Of a DNA stretch of 64,000 nt, positions 10,140 to 22,904 are shown one piece after another (positions within the stretch are counted from its first letter, which is position 1; every line of letters begins with the position of its first letter). Position numbers and translations under genes: made by a program. The stretch spans positions 434,001-498,000 of the forward strand of contig JACTVC010000005.1 of the NCBI GenBank assembly GCA_018417955.1, written 5' to 3'. A model generated the notes under the pieces. The model made no database searches. It saw nothing but the letters and a program-made list of their open reading frames with translations, and was not told the origin of the DNA. The stretch comes from Laccaria trichodermophora. Lineage: Eukaryota > Basidiomycota > Agaricomycetes > Agaricales > Hydnangiaceae.

Positions 10140-11629
10140 ATGAACGCAGCGCAGAATGTTGACAAGCTGGCGCAAAACACTGCTTTAAACCAAAAAACTT
10201 CAGGAATTAATGCTGCTCTCAAATATACAGGCATTCCAGCTTCCTGGCTGAGTAAAAGACCGAAGCTTCCCTCCAGGAACTGGCTCATATTCCTATCCGT
10301 CACAAGCTCCATCGTTGGCCTCTATGTCTATGACCGTCAACAATGCAAGCGCATTCGTCAGTCATATGTAGATAAGGTAAAAAATCTGGCGGAACAGCCA
10401 TTGGGAGCGCTCGATAAACCTCGCAAAGTAACGGTTTATGGTGCCAAATGGCCGGGAGACGAAGAGTACGACCAAAGTCTCAAGTACTTTCGGAAGTACG
10501 TTAAGGTTGGGGAGATCGTCCCTTGACTTCTTTGTTCGATGAACTGACCTGTTTTTTGTAGCCCATATTGGTTGCTGCTGCCGTCGACTATGAAATGGTT
10601 GGAGGGAAGAAACACGGAGATATTGCAAATCGAGTGGCGGAGGGCATACGGCTACGCAGACGCTTTGACCTTGGATTGGACCACGAGTCCGAAGTAACAA
10701 AGCATCTTCCTACTTATCAATCTCCTGCTCAAGTCCGTAAACGAGAGCTGGAGGGAGGAATCGTAATCATTGGCCGACCCACTTTTAAGGAATTTATGGC
10801 CGGCTTGACGAGAGGCTGGACAGATGGCTTGGAAAAGGTCGACCAAGACGAAGTTTTAGCCAAGATCTTGGAGGACGACCACCATTTTGATGAACCGGAA
10901 GACCCTGAAGAAATGCGTGAGGCTGCTCTTCCAGTTCAACCCAAAGTTGCCCATATGTCACCTGTCTTTGCTCCAATTCATTCATCGCCGAAGAGCCAAG
11001 TGTCGATTCCCAAAGACATGGATGCACCACCTGCTGTTGTCCCTTTGCTCCCGCCTCTTCTCCTCGTCCCCTTCACAAATTACATCGGCATCTCGCAGAT
11101 TCCCCTGATGATATGGGACTTCTTCAACCAACGGCACAAGGTCCGTTCTGGTTCAGAGGCTGGTTATACCCTAGTCACGAAAAATATTCGGCGGATCGAG
11201 GTCTCTCCACCTAAACAGGAACCCTTGTTCGCTGAAGTGCTATCGACAGGTACTCCTCCGCTGGACCTCGACTTTGACAAGGAAGCGGAAAGTTACTACA
11301 AAAATTCTCTTGATTCTATACCCGCGGAAATCGAGAAATCACGACAAAAGTATTATGAAGGCCTCGCACCGAAATTAGCCACAGCACGCGAACTTGCCCG
11401 AGGTACCCGAGAACCCACCAAGGAAGAGATCGAAAATCCACCACCAACTGAGGTCGAGCTGCGAGCGGAGAGGCTAAAGAAGGAGCGAAGATGGCGCGAC
11501 GACGCCGTGGGTTGGGATATTGTGAAGCCGTCGACGAGTGTAGCATGGGATCCGAGATTTACGGAAGCCTTGTGGATTTTCACTCCCCCTCAAACAGAGA
11601 GATCACTTGACCTCGAATCCAAAACTTAG
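10140..11629 (+). CDS. TIM54: Mitochondrial inner membrane import subunit Tim54
   Basis: Subunit of the TIM22 complex that inserts carrier proteins into the inner mitochondrial membrane. Two exons (10140-10505 and 10562-11629) give 477 residues, close to yeast Tim54. Family marks: ALKYTGIPASWLSKRPKLPSRNWLIF followed by one membrane span (LIFLSVTSSIVGLYVYDR, residues about 48-66), then KVTVYGAKWPGDEEY and PILVAAAVDYEMVGGKKHG. A Pro- and Leu-rich middle and LMIWDFFNQRHKVRSGSEAGY follow, as in fungal homologues. The 3' end converges with MER3; 93 bases separate the stop codons. Confidence 0.9.
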
Positions 11630-11722
11630 TACATTTATAGTTCCTCTATAGCCACCATTTAATACTACATGATATCACCATCGCCAAGAAGCTCAAAGCA
11701 ACAAAAAGAGACGTCAAGCGCC

Positions 11723-14700
11723 CTACACAATCCGAACAGACCCACTCTGAAGCCAAGCATCCAATTCTGTGAATTCATCGTCATTCGAGTCACCGCCACC
11801 CGGTGAATGAATGTCCAAAACTAAACGAGTCTGACAAGCGCCATCCTTGAGCGAGTCCAGAATCGGTTTCATGGGGGTGAGCTGAGGCCTGCATGGGGAG
11901 TCTACGGAAACAACAGAGTCTTCAAAATGGCCAGGCTGGTCTTGTTCGGATGTCTGGCAAAATAGAGCAGTGAGTTCTTGATCAGCTGTCTGTTTAAGCG
12001 ATGAATATCTTGGGATACAGTCAAAAAAAAAAAGAGTATCAACCGTAATTTCGTTGTCTACCTTCCGCTTCTTCGAAGGTCGTGTCAGAGATACGTTGGC
12101 AGGGGAAACAGGGGATGTTTCGCAACATTCAGGCCCAGTTTTTTTCGATGTATTTTCTCGAGATAATGGGGGAGTGCAAACGAGATCGTCGACCGCTGAG
12201 TTCGAATAATCAGTTTTGGGAGTCGCCTTATTGGAAAGAACTGGAAAAATCCCCTCGGGGAGATCATTGTCATCGTCGTCATCCAAATCGGCCTCAAAAA
12301 GCAGCCCACAGTTCGAGCTCTCTGGGCCTTTCAAATCCGTGAAGGAGATATCGAAATTTGGCGCAGCCCGGCGTCTGCGCCTGAGACTATGGGGAGATGA
12401 GTCCAGCTTGAGTCTACTTTCATCATGCATCGATTCGAGCTCCTTTGTTTTCGTATCGTTTTTAGGATCGTTTTTGCGAGTGGATACGTTAGTTCTTGTA
12501 GCGTGAAGTCTTGTGATCTTGGAGGCGTTTTTCGTCTCTACCATGTCCGTGTGACGCTTTCTTGAGCCATTGGGTGCTTCTGACAGCCCATCCCGACAAC
12601 TATAATGAAATGAAATCGGCATTTGAGGCGGAACTCGCTCGGATGATTACCAGAAATGGCGGCATTGGGTTTTGTCTTTGCACGAATGGTTGCACCTGCT
12701 GGTCTGTCAATATATGCGATGATGAAATCGAGGGCTAGCTGACTCGTATTTCCCATTTTGGAGTCTTCTAGGTTCAACCTTGGACACACCAAGTACGGTG
12801 GCGGTATCTTCATTTTTAACTTCTGTGAAATCTTCTGCAAAGCAACCTTTAAACTCCCGTTTAGCTGGTGGGGAAAAAGAAGAAACTTTTCCGCTTTGAG
12901 CCATCCTTCGAAAAGACAAACTCATTCTCGCTGTCATCGATACGCATATTCCAAAAATCTGGATCGTCTTCAAGTCCAACGAGATCGGATTCCTTTTAGC
13001 TTATCAATTAAAGGCGCGGCGCACATGGAAAGAACGCACGATCGAAGAAAGAGGGCGGGTATCCAGAACTGGGAATTCCGTCACAGGAATAGTAGGTTTG
13101 TGAATTTGTTGGACAGAAGATCCAGCGACACTCTCCTGCTTACCATGAGCATGATGAACAGGATATATACGTTAATGTGACTGACGGACGATATAATTAC
13201 GATGATCGACTGGCTAGGTTTCGTCAATTTTGCAGTGATTTCGAATGTTTTCCTCCCCTTCAATACCTTCGTCCTGAAGTTGATTTGTCAATCAAGGGTT
13301 AGAAAGCAAAGGGAAATAACTACGGTATTCGACGAAAGTCAATGAAGTCGGAGGTGGATGTCAGTGTCAAAACGGCTGTCATGTCGATGACTCGATGCTT
13401 CTGCCTTTTCACTTTCATCACTTGGCTGGGCTCGAGTAAACTGCAATCGATTGAAATGTCCACTTCTATTGGACCCTTTCCGGCACTTGAGCGCATTCCA
13501 AGTTCTGTGACATTGAGACGGTATTGGGGTAGCTCATTGGCACAAGCTAAAACCTCCAACCCAAAGGGAGGTCGCCGATTCAGTAACTGTTCATAATCGA
13601 GTCACAATTGCCAACTTGTAGTCTCGTTCACTCACGGTTTCGATCCTCATAGGAGTCTGAGAGCGCAAGGCGTAAAGAGAAGCAATCCCATGTTCCGCCA
13701 AAACCTACTAACAATATGATGTCAATTGTTACAGCCAGTGACGCCGGGGAGAGGTATATGTCGACCTTGATCCTAGAGATCATTTTTCAACCAATAGGAT
13801 GAAAACAAAAAATCAGGCCTTACGACTTCTCTCCTATGTGTTCCACCTGCTTTAACACTATTGGCCTATCTTCCCATGCCTTGGCCGTCAAGCAACGAAC
13901 CCTGCCATGTCAATCAATTACAAAGAGTCTGAGAGCCCGGAAAAGATTACAGTTCGAGTCCATGTTTAACTTGAGTTCCAACTTTCTTAGCCACTGCAAC
14001 CTCGACGACAGCTATTCAGACGAAGATCAACAAGGCCAAGCGTCAGATTCAGGAACGGACTCGGACTCGCCTCGTGCAATTCTTGGAGCATGTCGAAAGA
14101 GACTCAACGCTTCAAGATACGGCTGGCTATCTGTGCCTTTGAATTCTGTCTTTAACCCTATGCCTCCGAGTACCGCCTTACCGGGGGGAAGAAAAGATGA
14201 TGATCAACAACGTTGTGATAAAAGTTTATTCTGGCGCAGACCTGGATGAGTAGAAACGCTTTGTCAGAGGTCTTTTCTATCTTCTTTACTTCGAATCGTA
14301 TATCAAGATGATTCCGGAGTTTATTGTAAATCTGAGGAAAACTGAGCAGTAGTTGGGCGAAGCAATTTGCAACCGACGGCTTTCTCCGACGTCCTGAGAC
14401 TCTTATCACACAGCCTGAAAGTGGACATTAGAAGCTGTAAATCCTTCGAAATCAAGGCCTACTCTTCTGCGGTTGAAATTGTTTCTAGCTGGCAAAAAAT
14501 AAGTTGATAATTCTTCTGGTAGCAGTAGCGACCTGCCATTTCTCTAAGGCTTGGATGATCAGGCAAGTTGAGAATCAAACTCATCTGTATGGAGTGGTTG
14601 AGATAAAAAGTATTGTAGCCTGTGGCATAGGAAGCTCACCGTTGTTTGCCGAATGTAAAACTGCAAATGTTACTTGAGTATCGTACCAAACATATGTCAC

Positions 14701-17700
14701 GGACCTTGCTCATGATTTCGCCATATTCAGTGCAAGTTAGCTTTCCAGCCTCGGCCCCCTTGTCAATATATGATACGAGATGGGTATCTCTCAACTTCAA
14801 AACACTCCTCATGACGACATCGTCGACCCTCTCCTGCCATGTCTGGTCATCCTCTTTTCCAAGGGCGTAGAAATTCGGATTTTTTCTGATTCTTTGAAAC
14901 AGAAAGGACCCACGGAGCCAAGATTTTGCGGACTCCAGATCGGTGATGGTGCCAAGATCAATTTCCGAGTTTATGTGCTCAGAAAGAGTGAGGTGAAGGG
15001 AGCTCTCCAACACATTTTTCCCTTGCACAAGTGCTTCGTATTTACCTTCCAGATCCTTCTCGCACATGATGATGGCGATTCCATCCTTGTCTAAAATATT
15101 GCTTCAGAATCTCAAGAAGGGGGACAACGGGGCTTAAATACCGAATTGGGGTCGGCCCTATGGGACTCTCACGTCAAGTTCAATAAAGAAGGAAGAGATT
15201 TTCTTTTCACTCACAGCACGTCCAAGCATTTGAACGATATCCAGGTCAGAATACTCCACGGACGCATTATTTTGGAAAGTTCTGACACCCTTGATGACAA
15301 CCATGTGGGCCGCTGAGTGACGTTGAGATGCCAGCGGCTGAGTTATATTTTCGGGTCACTCACGAAGATTTACACCAACCGCCAGAGTCTTGAATCCTGT
15401 CAGATCAAGGGCATAGGTAGAGATAGCTGACGAACTGAGGTAGCCACCAGAATACGGAGACTCTTCCGAAGGTACAGATCCTCTATCGTCCGCCGATCAT
15501 CTAAGTTTATGCCAGCATGGTGGACTCCGATACCATATTTTACCAACTCTGAAAGAATCAACTTCAGCGAAGTGCCGAAGGTCGTTAACCTATACGTTCA
15601 CCGTCAATGCGCTTGTCAATGAAAGAGTGCTCGAGCCTATGAGAAGTAAGCGTGTTTGCCTCGCGACGCGTTACGATGAATACCTGCCCTGGAGGACGCG
15701 ACCATGGCAAAGTGAGTTTTTTTTGTTCCGTCTCCACGAACTCTTTCATGAGCTGCTCTGCTGTATCGAAGACGCCTGGCCGCTCCCTCCGTCAACAAAA
15801 TGATGACGCTTCGCTGAACCACATGCCTTTTCTTGTTGAGCAAAAAACCAAGATCGGCTTTCCGACGGAATATTGCTGTAGAACAGAGAACAACTTGTAA
15901 TCGAGCATCTTCGCAAACTGGAAATCGTTATGTTCTTTCCGTCTTGGGATCCCAATCACATGGCGAGTGAGCTTGCATGGTCTGAACTCTTCCCCAAACT
16001 AAGGAGTCGTCTGGGTTACCATTTCTTGATTTAGCCGACGGAGATCTGTACCTCAAAAACTTTTGCAGGGCTAGCGACGTCCAAGCCGTTTCCAATCCAT
16101 GAAGCGACATCCTGTATGTTGGGGACTGTCGCTGACACCAGAACAAATCTCATACAAGAACCCCGCATTTTCATTCGCGAGGTAATAACTTCGAGAGTAC
16201 TTCCGCGAGATTCGTTGAGAATGTGAACCTAAATCATAGATATCGCATGAAAGTTGGTCATAATCTCTAAGGTGAACCAGGCTTGCACACCTCGTCCACA
16301 AGAAATAGATGGACCCGAGAGAGTATCTGAGAGTGATCGCGCCTGAAGAGTAACTCAGAGTAATTCAGTAACTTGAAAAGTTCCGTCGTACCAGTTGCGA
16401 GTAAGACTATCCCATTTCTCTGCCTGAGACGGTATTAAAAAATTAGTCAACCAGCATGCATTCACTATATCAGACATCAGCTTACTGTCGCAATTCTATA
16501 TATCCGTCAACACCTGAAACGAGTGTTAATGCTGATATCAAAATGCTGACATGATAGATGCGTCCTTAGCGTCACCCCAGACGTTGCCGCCGAAGACGAC
16601 CGTGTCGCCCGTGAATTCACAACCTTCATTTTGATACATTGAACCCTCCATTTTAGGACAGGTTCAGTGCTTACATTTAAAGCCAATCGAATCAAATTTT
16701 GTGGACCAATCTCTGTATCGTTCCGAACACAGAGCCTGATCTTGGATGAGTGAAAAACATCAAAATTGAGGGAAAGTCAACCTTCGTGGGCGCTATATAA
16801 ATGCATTTTGACTGTCGGTCGCTCTTGTTGTGCACCAGCATACGTATGATAGCCAACTCGAACAAAACAGTTTTTCCACTTCCTGTCGGAGCTGGAAATG
16901 AATTAGAACAAGAAAACGTGGGTGATGAATCTATTACCACTGATGACCTGTGGAAAACACTGAGCAAGGTGAAATAAGTCGTCTCTTCTTCCCTTTACCA
17001 TATTAACATCTGATTTAAAAATCTTTTGATGTCATTAGTGACAATGTCTTTCATGATTCATCAGAATACCTCGTCGAAGCAAACAGATTGAATAGCATTG
17101 AAGACGCCAAACTTGAAAATTCCCCGATATACGTCAGCTGTAATGATGGTTAGCGGTTGTGCTTTTCAAGTGGGGGAGGGGACCTGACGTAATTCAGAAA
17201 CTGCACGAAGCCTAGATCGACGCAGTTTTTGTTCATTGGGTGGCTTTCCAGCTTGAGCATGACCTTCTTTTCCCTCGAAATCAATATCCCGGCCATGCGG
17301 ACGCCATGAATGGGGGGGATAGGTATATTCCCCGCTTCCTGGTAAAAATTCTGGAGGAGTATGATCAGCCAATTCATGACCAAGATAAGGCCGATGATCT
17401 AGCAAGGTCGCTGAAGGGGGATTGAGAAACTCGTCATCATCCTGAAAGTAGCTCATTTCAATCTCGGATCTCTGCGACCGCAGTGGAATAGCTTCTTGCT
17501 CGACATCGTCTTGATAACCGTCTTGAGTGATATCTCTCAAGTGGTATGGTTCGTGTTGGGTAGGAAATACCGAACGGTTGGCTAGAACAAACAATTGTGG
17601 ATATACTACCGCCATACACACGGGAAACGCGCATATACGCACCAATCGAGTCCATAACATCGGCGTAGTATTCATCCAATTGAACTGGCGGATCAGTGGC

Positions 17701-17775
17701 GAAAAACGTGTTTAAAGATCCTGCGTGCGAGTTATCAGAATATGGAACCATGTTCTGTTCAAGCCGAAGGTTCAT
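11723..17775 (-). CDS. MER3: Meiotic DNA helicase MER3/HFM1
   Basis: Ski2-like superfamily 2 helicase that promotes meiotic crossover formation. The gene has about twenty short introns. Motifs in order: Q-like region VYRGIFKFGVFNAIQS, motif I SAPTGSGKT, CIYIAPTKALCSERYRDW, FTGDTVVFGGNVWGDAKD, motif II DEVH (split by an intron), SATVPN, LVFCSTRK, YGIGVHHAG and motif VI QMLGRAGRPQFD. A winged-helix and Sec63-type region follows (LNRRPPFGLEVLA), then a zinc module CNHSCKDKTQCRHFCC that only appears when the intron near 12600-12650 is removed. The tail (about 290 residues) is disordered with a basic KKRK stretch. A 10-base microexon at 16938-16947 encodes part of motif I. Two introns use GC donors (15776-15826 and 14012-14070). 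Exact boundaries of some internal exons, notably near 16430-16550, are uncertain. Confidence 0.9.
16938..16947 (-). other. 10-base microexon of MER3
   Basis: On the minus strand the sequence reads a CCACAG acceptor, then GTCATCAGTG, then a GTAATAG donor. Including it joins DVNM to VISAPTGSGKT in frame, restoring the residues just before the Walker A loop. Confidence 0.8.
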
Positions 17776-17935
17776 GAAGGTAAGAAAGGGCTAGACTAAG
17801 ACACTCGTTCGAGGCTGAAGCTCGCGTCTGCTCACGTGAGTGTCGTGACATGAGTGACTCGCGCGTCAAAATGGCTTTGCACGGAGTGTGCACTTGCCAT
17901 CAAGATATCTTGTTTTCCTTATTTTCGACGCGCTC
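17776..17935. promoter_or_regulatory. Divergent promoter between MER3 and CKS1 with an E-box palindrome
   Basis: 160 bases separate the two start codons. It contains the 10-base perfect palindrome CTCACGTGAG at 17831-17840, whose centre CACGTG is a bHLH E-box. A GACTCGCGCGTCA stretch about 25 bases further on is also notable. No coding sequence is seen. That the E-box controls both genes is inference. Confidence 0.5.
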
Positions 17936-18414
17936 ATGGCGTCAAATCAATCATCACAAGGAGCAGCAGCACAGAAAGAGCTGGCGCGTAAGCTCGAGGA
18001 ATACATCGAGAAGTAGGAAAAGTTGATCATGTTCTATGGCTCACGACCTCACTTGTCGCCTTCAACAGGATTCACTATTCTGATCGTTATTCGGATGACG
18101 AATTCGAGTACCGGCATGTTATCCTGCCCAAACAACTACTCAAGATGGTTCCGAAGGAGTACTTCAACCAAGATGACACGGGTACGCTGCGTCTGCTGAC
18201 AGAGCAGGAGTGGAGGGGGATTGGAATCACTCAAAGTCTGGGATGGGAACATTACGAAGTGCATGGTAGGTAATTTGAGCTTTTCCTTGTATCTAATTCA
18301 TGATTTGTGTATATAGCGCCTGAACCCCATGTACTACTCTTTCGGCGAGCCAAAGATTTCATGCCACCAGCTCAGCCAACTGCGAGGTTCAAGGATGGGA
18401 CAAGACGGAAGTGA
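17936..18414 (+). CDS. CKS1: Cyclin-dependent kinase regulatory subunit CKS1/Suc1
   Basis: Small phosphate-binding adaptor that binds Cdk1 and helps processive phosphorylation of its targets. Three exons. The core is complete: [41 protein letters not shown] and [14 protein letters not shown]. It includes the anion-binding arginines and the HxPEPH hinge that allows beta-strand exchange. An N-terminal extension rich in Ala and Gln ([12 protein letters not shown]) and a short basic tail (FKDGTRRK) frame it. The first intron starts GTAGGA two bases into a lysine codon. The gene is divergent from MER3 and converges on the protease gene. Confidence 0.95.
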
Positions 18415-18656
18415 ATGACTCGGATGTATCACTTCATCTTCGGTGGTTCCTCCTTTTTGCTGCGTATTATTACCAGTACAGCATTATCGTTCCTCTCGGA
18501 TTTCCCGTGGAATCGCATCAATTTTTCTTCTGCTGCAGCCCCGCAAGCCACTTTTCGTCGAGTCATAATGGGCGACATGTAAGTGAATCAATGTAATTCA
18601 AATAAGTACGGTTGTAGTTCCATAAAGATCTAGATGCCTGCCGTTTCTCTGCGCCG

Positions 18657-21600
18657 TCAGAATCTAGGTACCGGAAGATCTCCCCACTGCACCATAGGGC
18701 CAGGGTCAACGGAAATCGTAAGACCTGCTTTGAATGCCTTGATGTCCTGAATAGAGGTTCCACCGAGCCCCCCAGAACCCTCGAGCTCTGCATCCACGGG
18801 GTATTTCTCTACGAGGTCGGAAAGAGCAGCCAGGAGTGTGTCCCCAGCTTCGATCGGCTTCAGTCTCTCTTTCCAGTAATCGACAAAGTCGAAGACTGTG
18901 GGTCGATCCTCAATATCCGCTGTCGAGATATTGTTGTCTATATCTATTTCTGGTATTATGGTGCGCAGCAAGGCTTCAAAACCTTGTGCGGCGGCCATGC
19001 TGATCTTCTTCGGCCGAGGTTTCTGTGAAACCAGATGCACTGAGAGTTTCGACCTTGTGACAGATGAGGGGTGGACATGAGACATAAAGATCTCCAGCAT
19101 TTCCTCTTTGGTGATACTCTTCAAAAGGCGAGCATCATCTTCGTCTGTGCCGAAAGTCACTTGGCTGGTCACTAGCAAGAACATGAACTTACTCCTTAGG
19201 AAATCCCAATGCCCGCTGTTGATCTGTAGCATGTATCTTCCAGCCTCGTCGTACAGATTCTTGTCTGCTTCCATCCACTTCTTCTCCAGACCTTCCTTCT
19301 GCCCTTGAAACTCCTCAATGCTCATGTCCTCGATCTTGAACCGCATTGAATCTAGAAACGCCTCTACACGCTTTTCCAGATAAGGCGGTGGCTTTTCACT
19401 TTGGACAACAATTCTTAGTCCCTTTTCACTAGCACCAGGCAGCGACCAGTTTGAGCATAAGACTATGTAGCCAAGCTGTTCTTTTGTGCGTAGAACGTTA
19501 AAAGTTGGCTCGGTGAGGATTTGCGTGAGAAGCGATGAAACCACGCGGAGGCGTTGGTTAACAACGGATCCGAAATGTAGATAGTATGTTAGAGCCGAGT
19601 TTGCTTGATTCGGGTTGGGAAGAGGTGAGGACCACACGAAATTAGAGCCTAAGGACATCAATGATCAAAGATTTTGAAACAAGGCAAACGAAAAAAAAAA
19701 AGTACGAGCTGGCATGATAAGTGCTTTCTCATTGAGATCCGCTGTCGGAGAGACTCCGAGGCCTTCTTCTGCCATTTCTGCAATTCTAATAGCCTCCTAT
19801 TATCCCAACAATTAAAAGACTGATTACTCGAAACGTCGGCACTCACATCCTTGAACATATTGCCGACGACAAGTATCCTTAGTTTGACTTGCGACAAGAG
19901 GTCTTTCATGTGGCGTTGGATTTCCTCAGCAGTCACCGCTTAGTTCCGTCAGCCTTGTAGAAGGCGTGAAACTTGACGCTCACATGGTAGTTCTGCCAAT
20001 TTTTCCTCGATCGTCCACTGCTGCGCTGCCATGAGATAGCGGCCGTAATAGTCTGAAATTGAATATGAGTGACCCATAAAAAAGTTTTGCCAGTCTCGTT
20101 GTGCCTACTCAGAGATCATTAATTGTTCTGTCCACATTCTGGTGCGATATCAGATGTGCTTACTTGATCTTTAATCACGGCCAGGCGTTGAGGGTCCACA
20201 ACCAGCCCTTTCACTTTCTCCAGCACGTGCCGCACCAAAACTGACATTTTGTCATTATACCCGTTCATGGAGACGTACAACCCCATGGAGTGAGGTGAAA
20301 AACTATACGATAGTCCAGCTAGGTCGGCATCGTACGCGAACTCAGTGAGGGAGTCCTTTACGATATCGGAGTAGAGTCTGTAGGGGGGTAAAGACGAGGA
20401 AAATTGAGATTATAATGAACGACTCCACCTGGTGAGCACAGATGCTCGAGCAGAAGCATTGCCCAAGGGGCTATAAAACCAATAAGGAGCCAAGAAAAAT
20501 GTTAGAAGAGTCACAACAAACCTCCGAATATCAATGATAACGTTAGCTTTTGGGGCCCAAAACTTGTCGTCTTTCTTGTGCCACAGGGCAGATAACGGAG
20601 TCTCTCTTATCAAATGTGGACGTTTCAAAGGCTGCAAACGGAATTTTGTTTAGATTATACCAAACGGTGCAAATAAACCTACTTCAGAGACCTCTCTCTT
20701 TTCGACGTCAAGGTTCGTGGGTAAAAATTCATTGGGTCCGGGTAGGAAGAATTCAGGGAGGCTTTTTGGACTTTCCGCCTGTGAATCTAAGATCAGACTA
20801 ACGAATGGCGAGCAATGTGATCTTCACCTCTGTGATAAAAGCTTCGTCAAACTTCTGTACGCTGTATTCGGTACTATACCAAGGTTCTCTTTCCCATCGA
20901 CATTCGGGCTGAACTTTGGCGTGTTCCTCCGCTTTAGCCATTAGAACTACCCTGCTCTCCCTCACCCGAAAGCTTTCGAGGTATTCCCGGACCTTGTGTT
21001 CTCCAGTACCTTGTTGACTCCCCTCATCCAAAATTAATTGAGGCCCTGCGAGCAAAAGCTCTCTAGGCACAGGCCACGCCATATGTTCCGTTATCCATGT
21101 TGCATAGTTGTCGGGTCGTTTTTTCTCTATGAATCGGAAGTGCGTAGAGAATATAGTGGCTTGTTCACGTTGGTGAAATGGCTCAAAGACAGACGAACGC
21201 AAAAGGGCAAGATACTTGTGGGCTGCCAAGATGACAGATCGGTAGTTTTCTGTGGAGTTGTTGAATCAATGAGAAAGCTGAGACAAAATTATGGTACTTA
21301 CTGAACCCTTCACTGGTCAGATGTATTGTTATTTTAAACATAGCAAAGCCTCTAGCAAGATTTTGCTGCCCAGTGCTGAGGGATGAAACCCAGTGCTTGT
21401 TCTTAAGATATGAGTGTAATGAACCAGGACCCTCGTGTCCAACAAAATGAGAGATGAAATCGATAGGCTTCTGTCGCCAAAAGGGAGGCTGGTACTCAAG
21501 TGGGAATGATATTTCCATGGCGTGGAAGGCCATGACGGTCTGAACCGAGACCAGCGTCTAGCAGAAATGAGGTCAGAAAAACATGATCCGAAAGAAAGCT

Positions 21601-22904
21601 GATCACGTACACCCTTCTCGTTCTCTCCGAATGGGTGATCCTCGATCATTGGAAGGGGATCCCGTCCTCTATTCAAAACAGGAGAAAACAGAGAAGATGC
21701 AAGTTCGGATAACTCGTCCAAAGACTCTATAAAGATATGTAAGAGTTGAGGAGTAAGAAGAGCTCTTTGAAGATCTTACCCTTGCCGATGATGCACAACC
21801 TCATTCTACTAGCACAGTATTCTTTGCTCCACCATTCAAGTAAGCGGCGTCGCGTTTCCCGTCCGACAAATCCACCATCGGCGTCCGATTCGCTATTATT
21901 CGATGAAGTCGATGGTGCTGGAGACGGTCCACGGCTAGGAATAGGCGATTTGTTAACTGGATCCTCGCGTAATGGTCTTTGATTCAATTTGAGCACCCTT
22001 GCCGCTTTCGTCAAGCTGTCCCTATTCCCGCTTCCAAACTTAGACCAGGCGTGGCCGGGTTTACTCAAATGTTTGTTAACCTGAAAAATCCTCCACAGAT
22101 CTGCCTGATGATTCTTCCTGTGTTCAGAATCCACAGCATTTAGCTCTCGAGAAGTGCAAGAGGAATCGAAGAGAGGGGAGTGGAAGAAACTTGCGAATCG
22201 CTCAAGTGCTCCGGAAAGTGCGTGCGTCGAAACACTGAAATAGTAGTTAGTGTTTGAGGTTGAGGTGTAGGCATTAGAGGCCCCGTTGTTTTTTGCGAGA
22301 TACTGATCGAATCTTGTTTAAAATCACGGTAAGGAAGGGGAGATAGGGCGGTACTTCTGAATATTCATTTTCTCGAGGAAATCGTTCCGTGCCCTGAATA
22401 ACAGGTTTAAAAAATATTGCGTTATCAATGGCGAACACTGACCATAAACAACAGGTGCTCGCAAAAGTGAGCTAGCCCCGGCATATCGTCCTGATTGATT
22501 GCGCGCATGAGGATATCGCAAACTTTCAAGAAAGCAAAACTAACGGGGTCATTGAGGTGGCCTACCGCAACGTCGAGACTGGCGGCAGCCTTGTCAGCTT
22601 TGGAGTCATGAACAAGGGTCACTTGTAAACCGTTGTCAAGTTGTATTATGCGGTACTGTCTGTCATCCTGTTCAGATCGCTTGATTTCTCTTGCAAAGGC
22701 ATAGAAGGGTGGCACAGAGCTATTGCTTGGTCTAATGCGCTCCCATTCTGGATGGGGTTGTGGCTGCATCACTAGGGTGGAAGCAAGATGGCGAGGCGTG
22801 AATGAGCAGCAAGATGGTGGTGGAAAACAGCGGTATCGAGCCTTTGTTCGTGCTAAGAGGCCGGGTCTGAACCTAACAAGGCAACCTGGTTGAAAGTTGA
22901 ACAT
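18657..22904 (-). CDS. Insulin-degrading-enzyme-like M16 metalloprotease
   Basis: Zinc peptidase of the insulysin/Ste23 type, degrading short peptides. The inverted zinc motif is intact (DDMPGLAHFCEHLLFM), with the distal glutamate in SRELNAVDSEHRKN. The C-terminal half carries the family marks VLRTKEQLGYIV and LVSQKPRPKK. It is long, about 1,100 residues, because of a disordered insertion (EDPVNKSPIPSRGPSPAPS, coding near 21880-21985). The first 60 residues are rich in Arg, Ser and Pro without acids up to EWERIRP and could act as a mitochondrial presequence; a second Met (MQPQPHPEWERIRP) would give a cytosolic form. At least ten introns; the one at 22491-22544 is 54 bases without a stop, so it could be read through. 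Confidence 0.9.

Noticed and set aside
12538..12640. Alternative MER3 end reading VGMGCQKHPMAQES to a stop at 12538
   Set aside because: Another phase of the same intron gives the conserved zinc module and a long open tail to 11723, so the short end is less likely.
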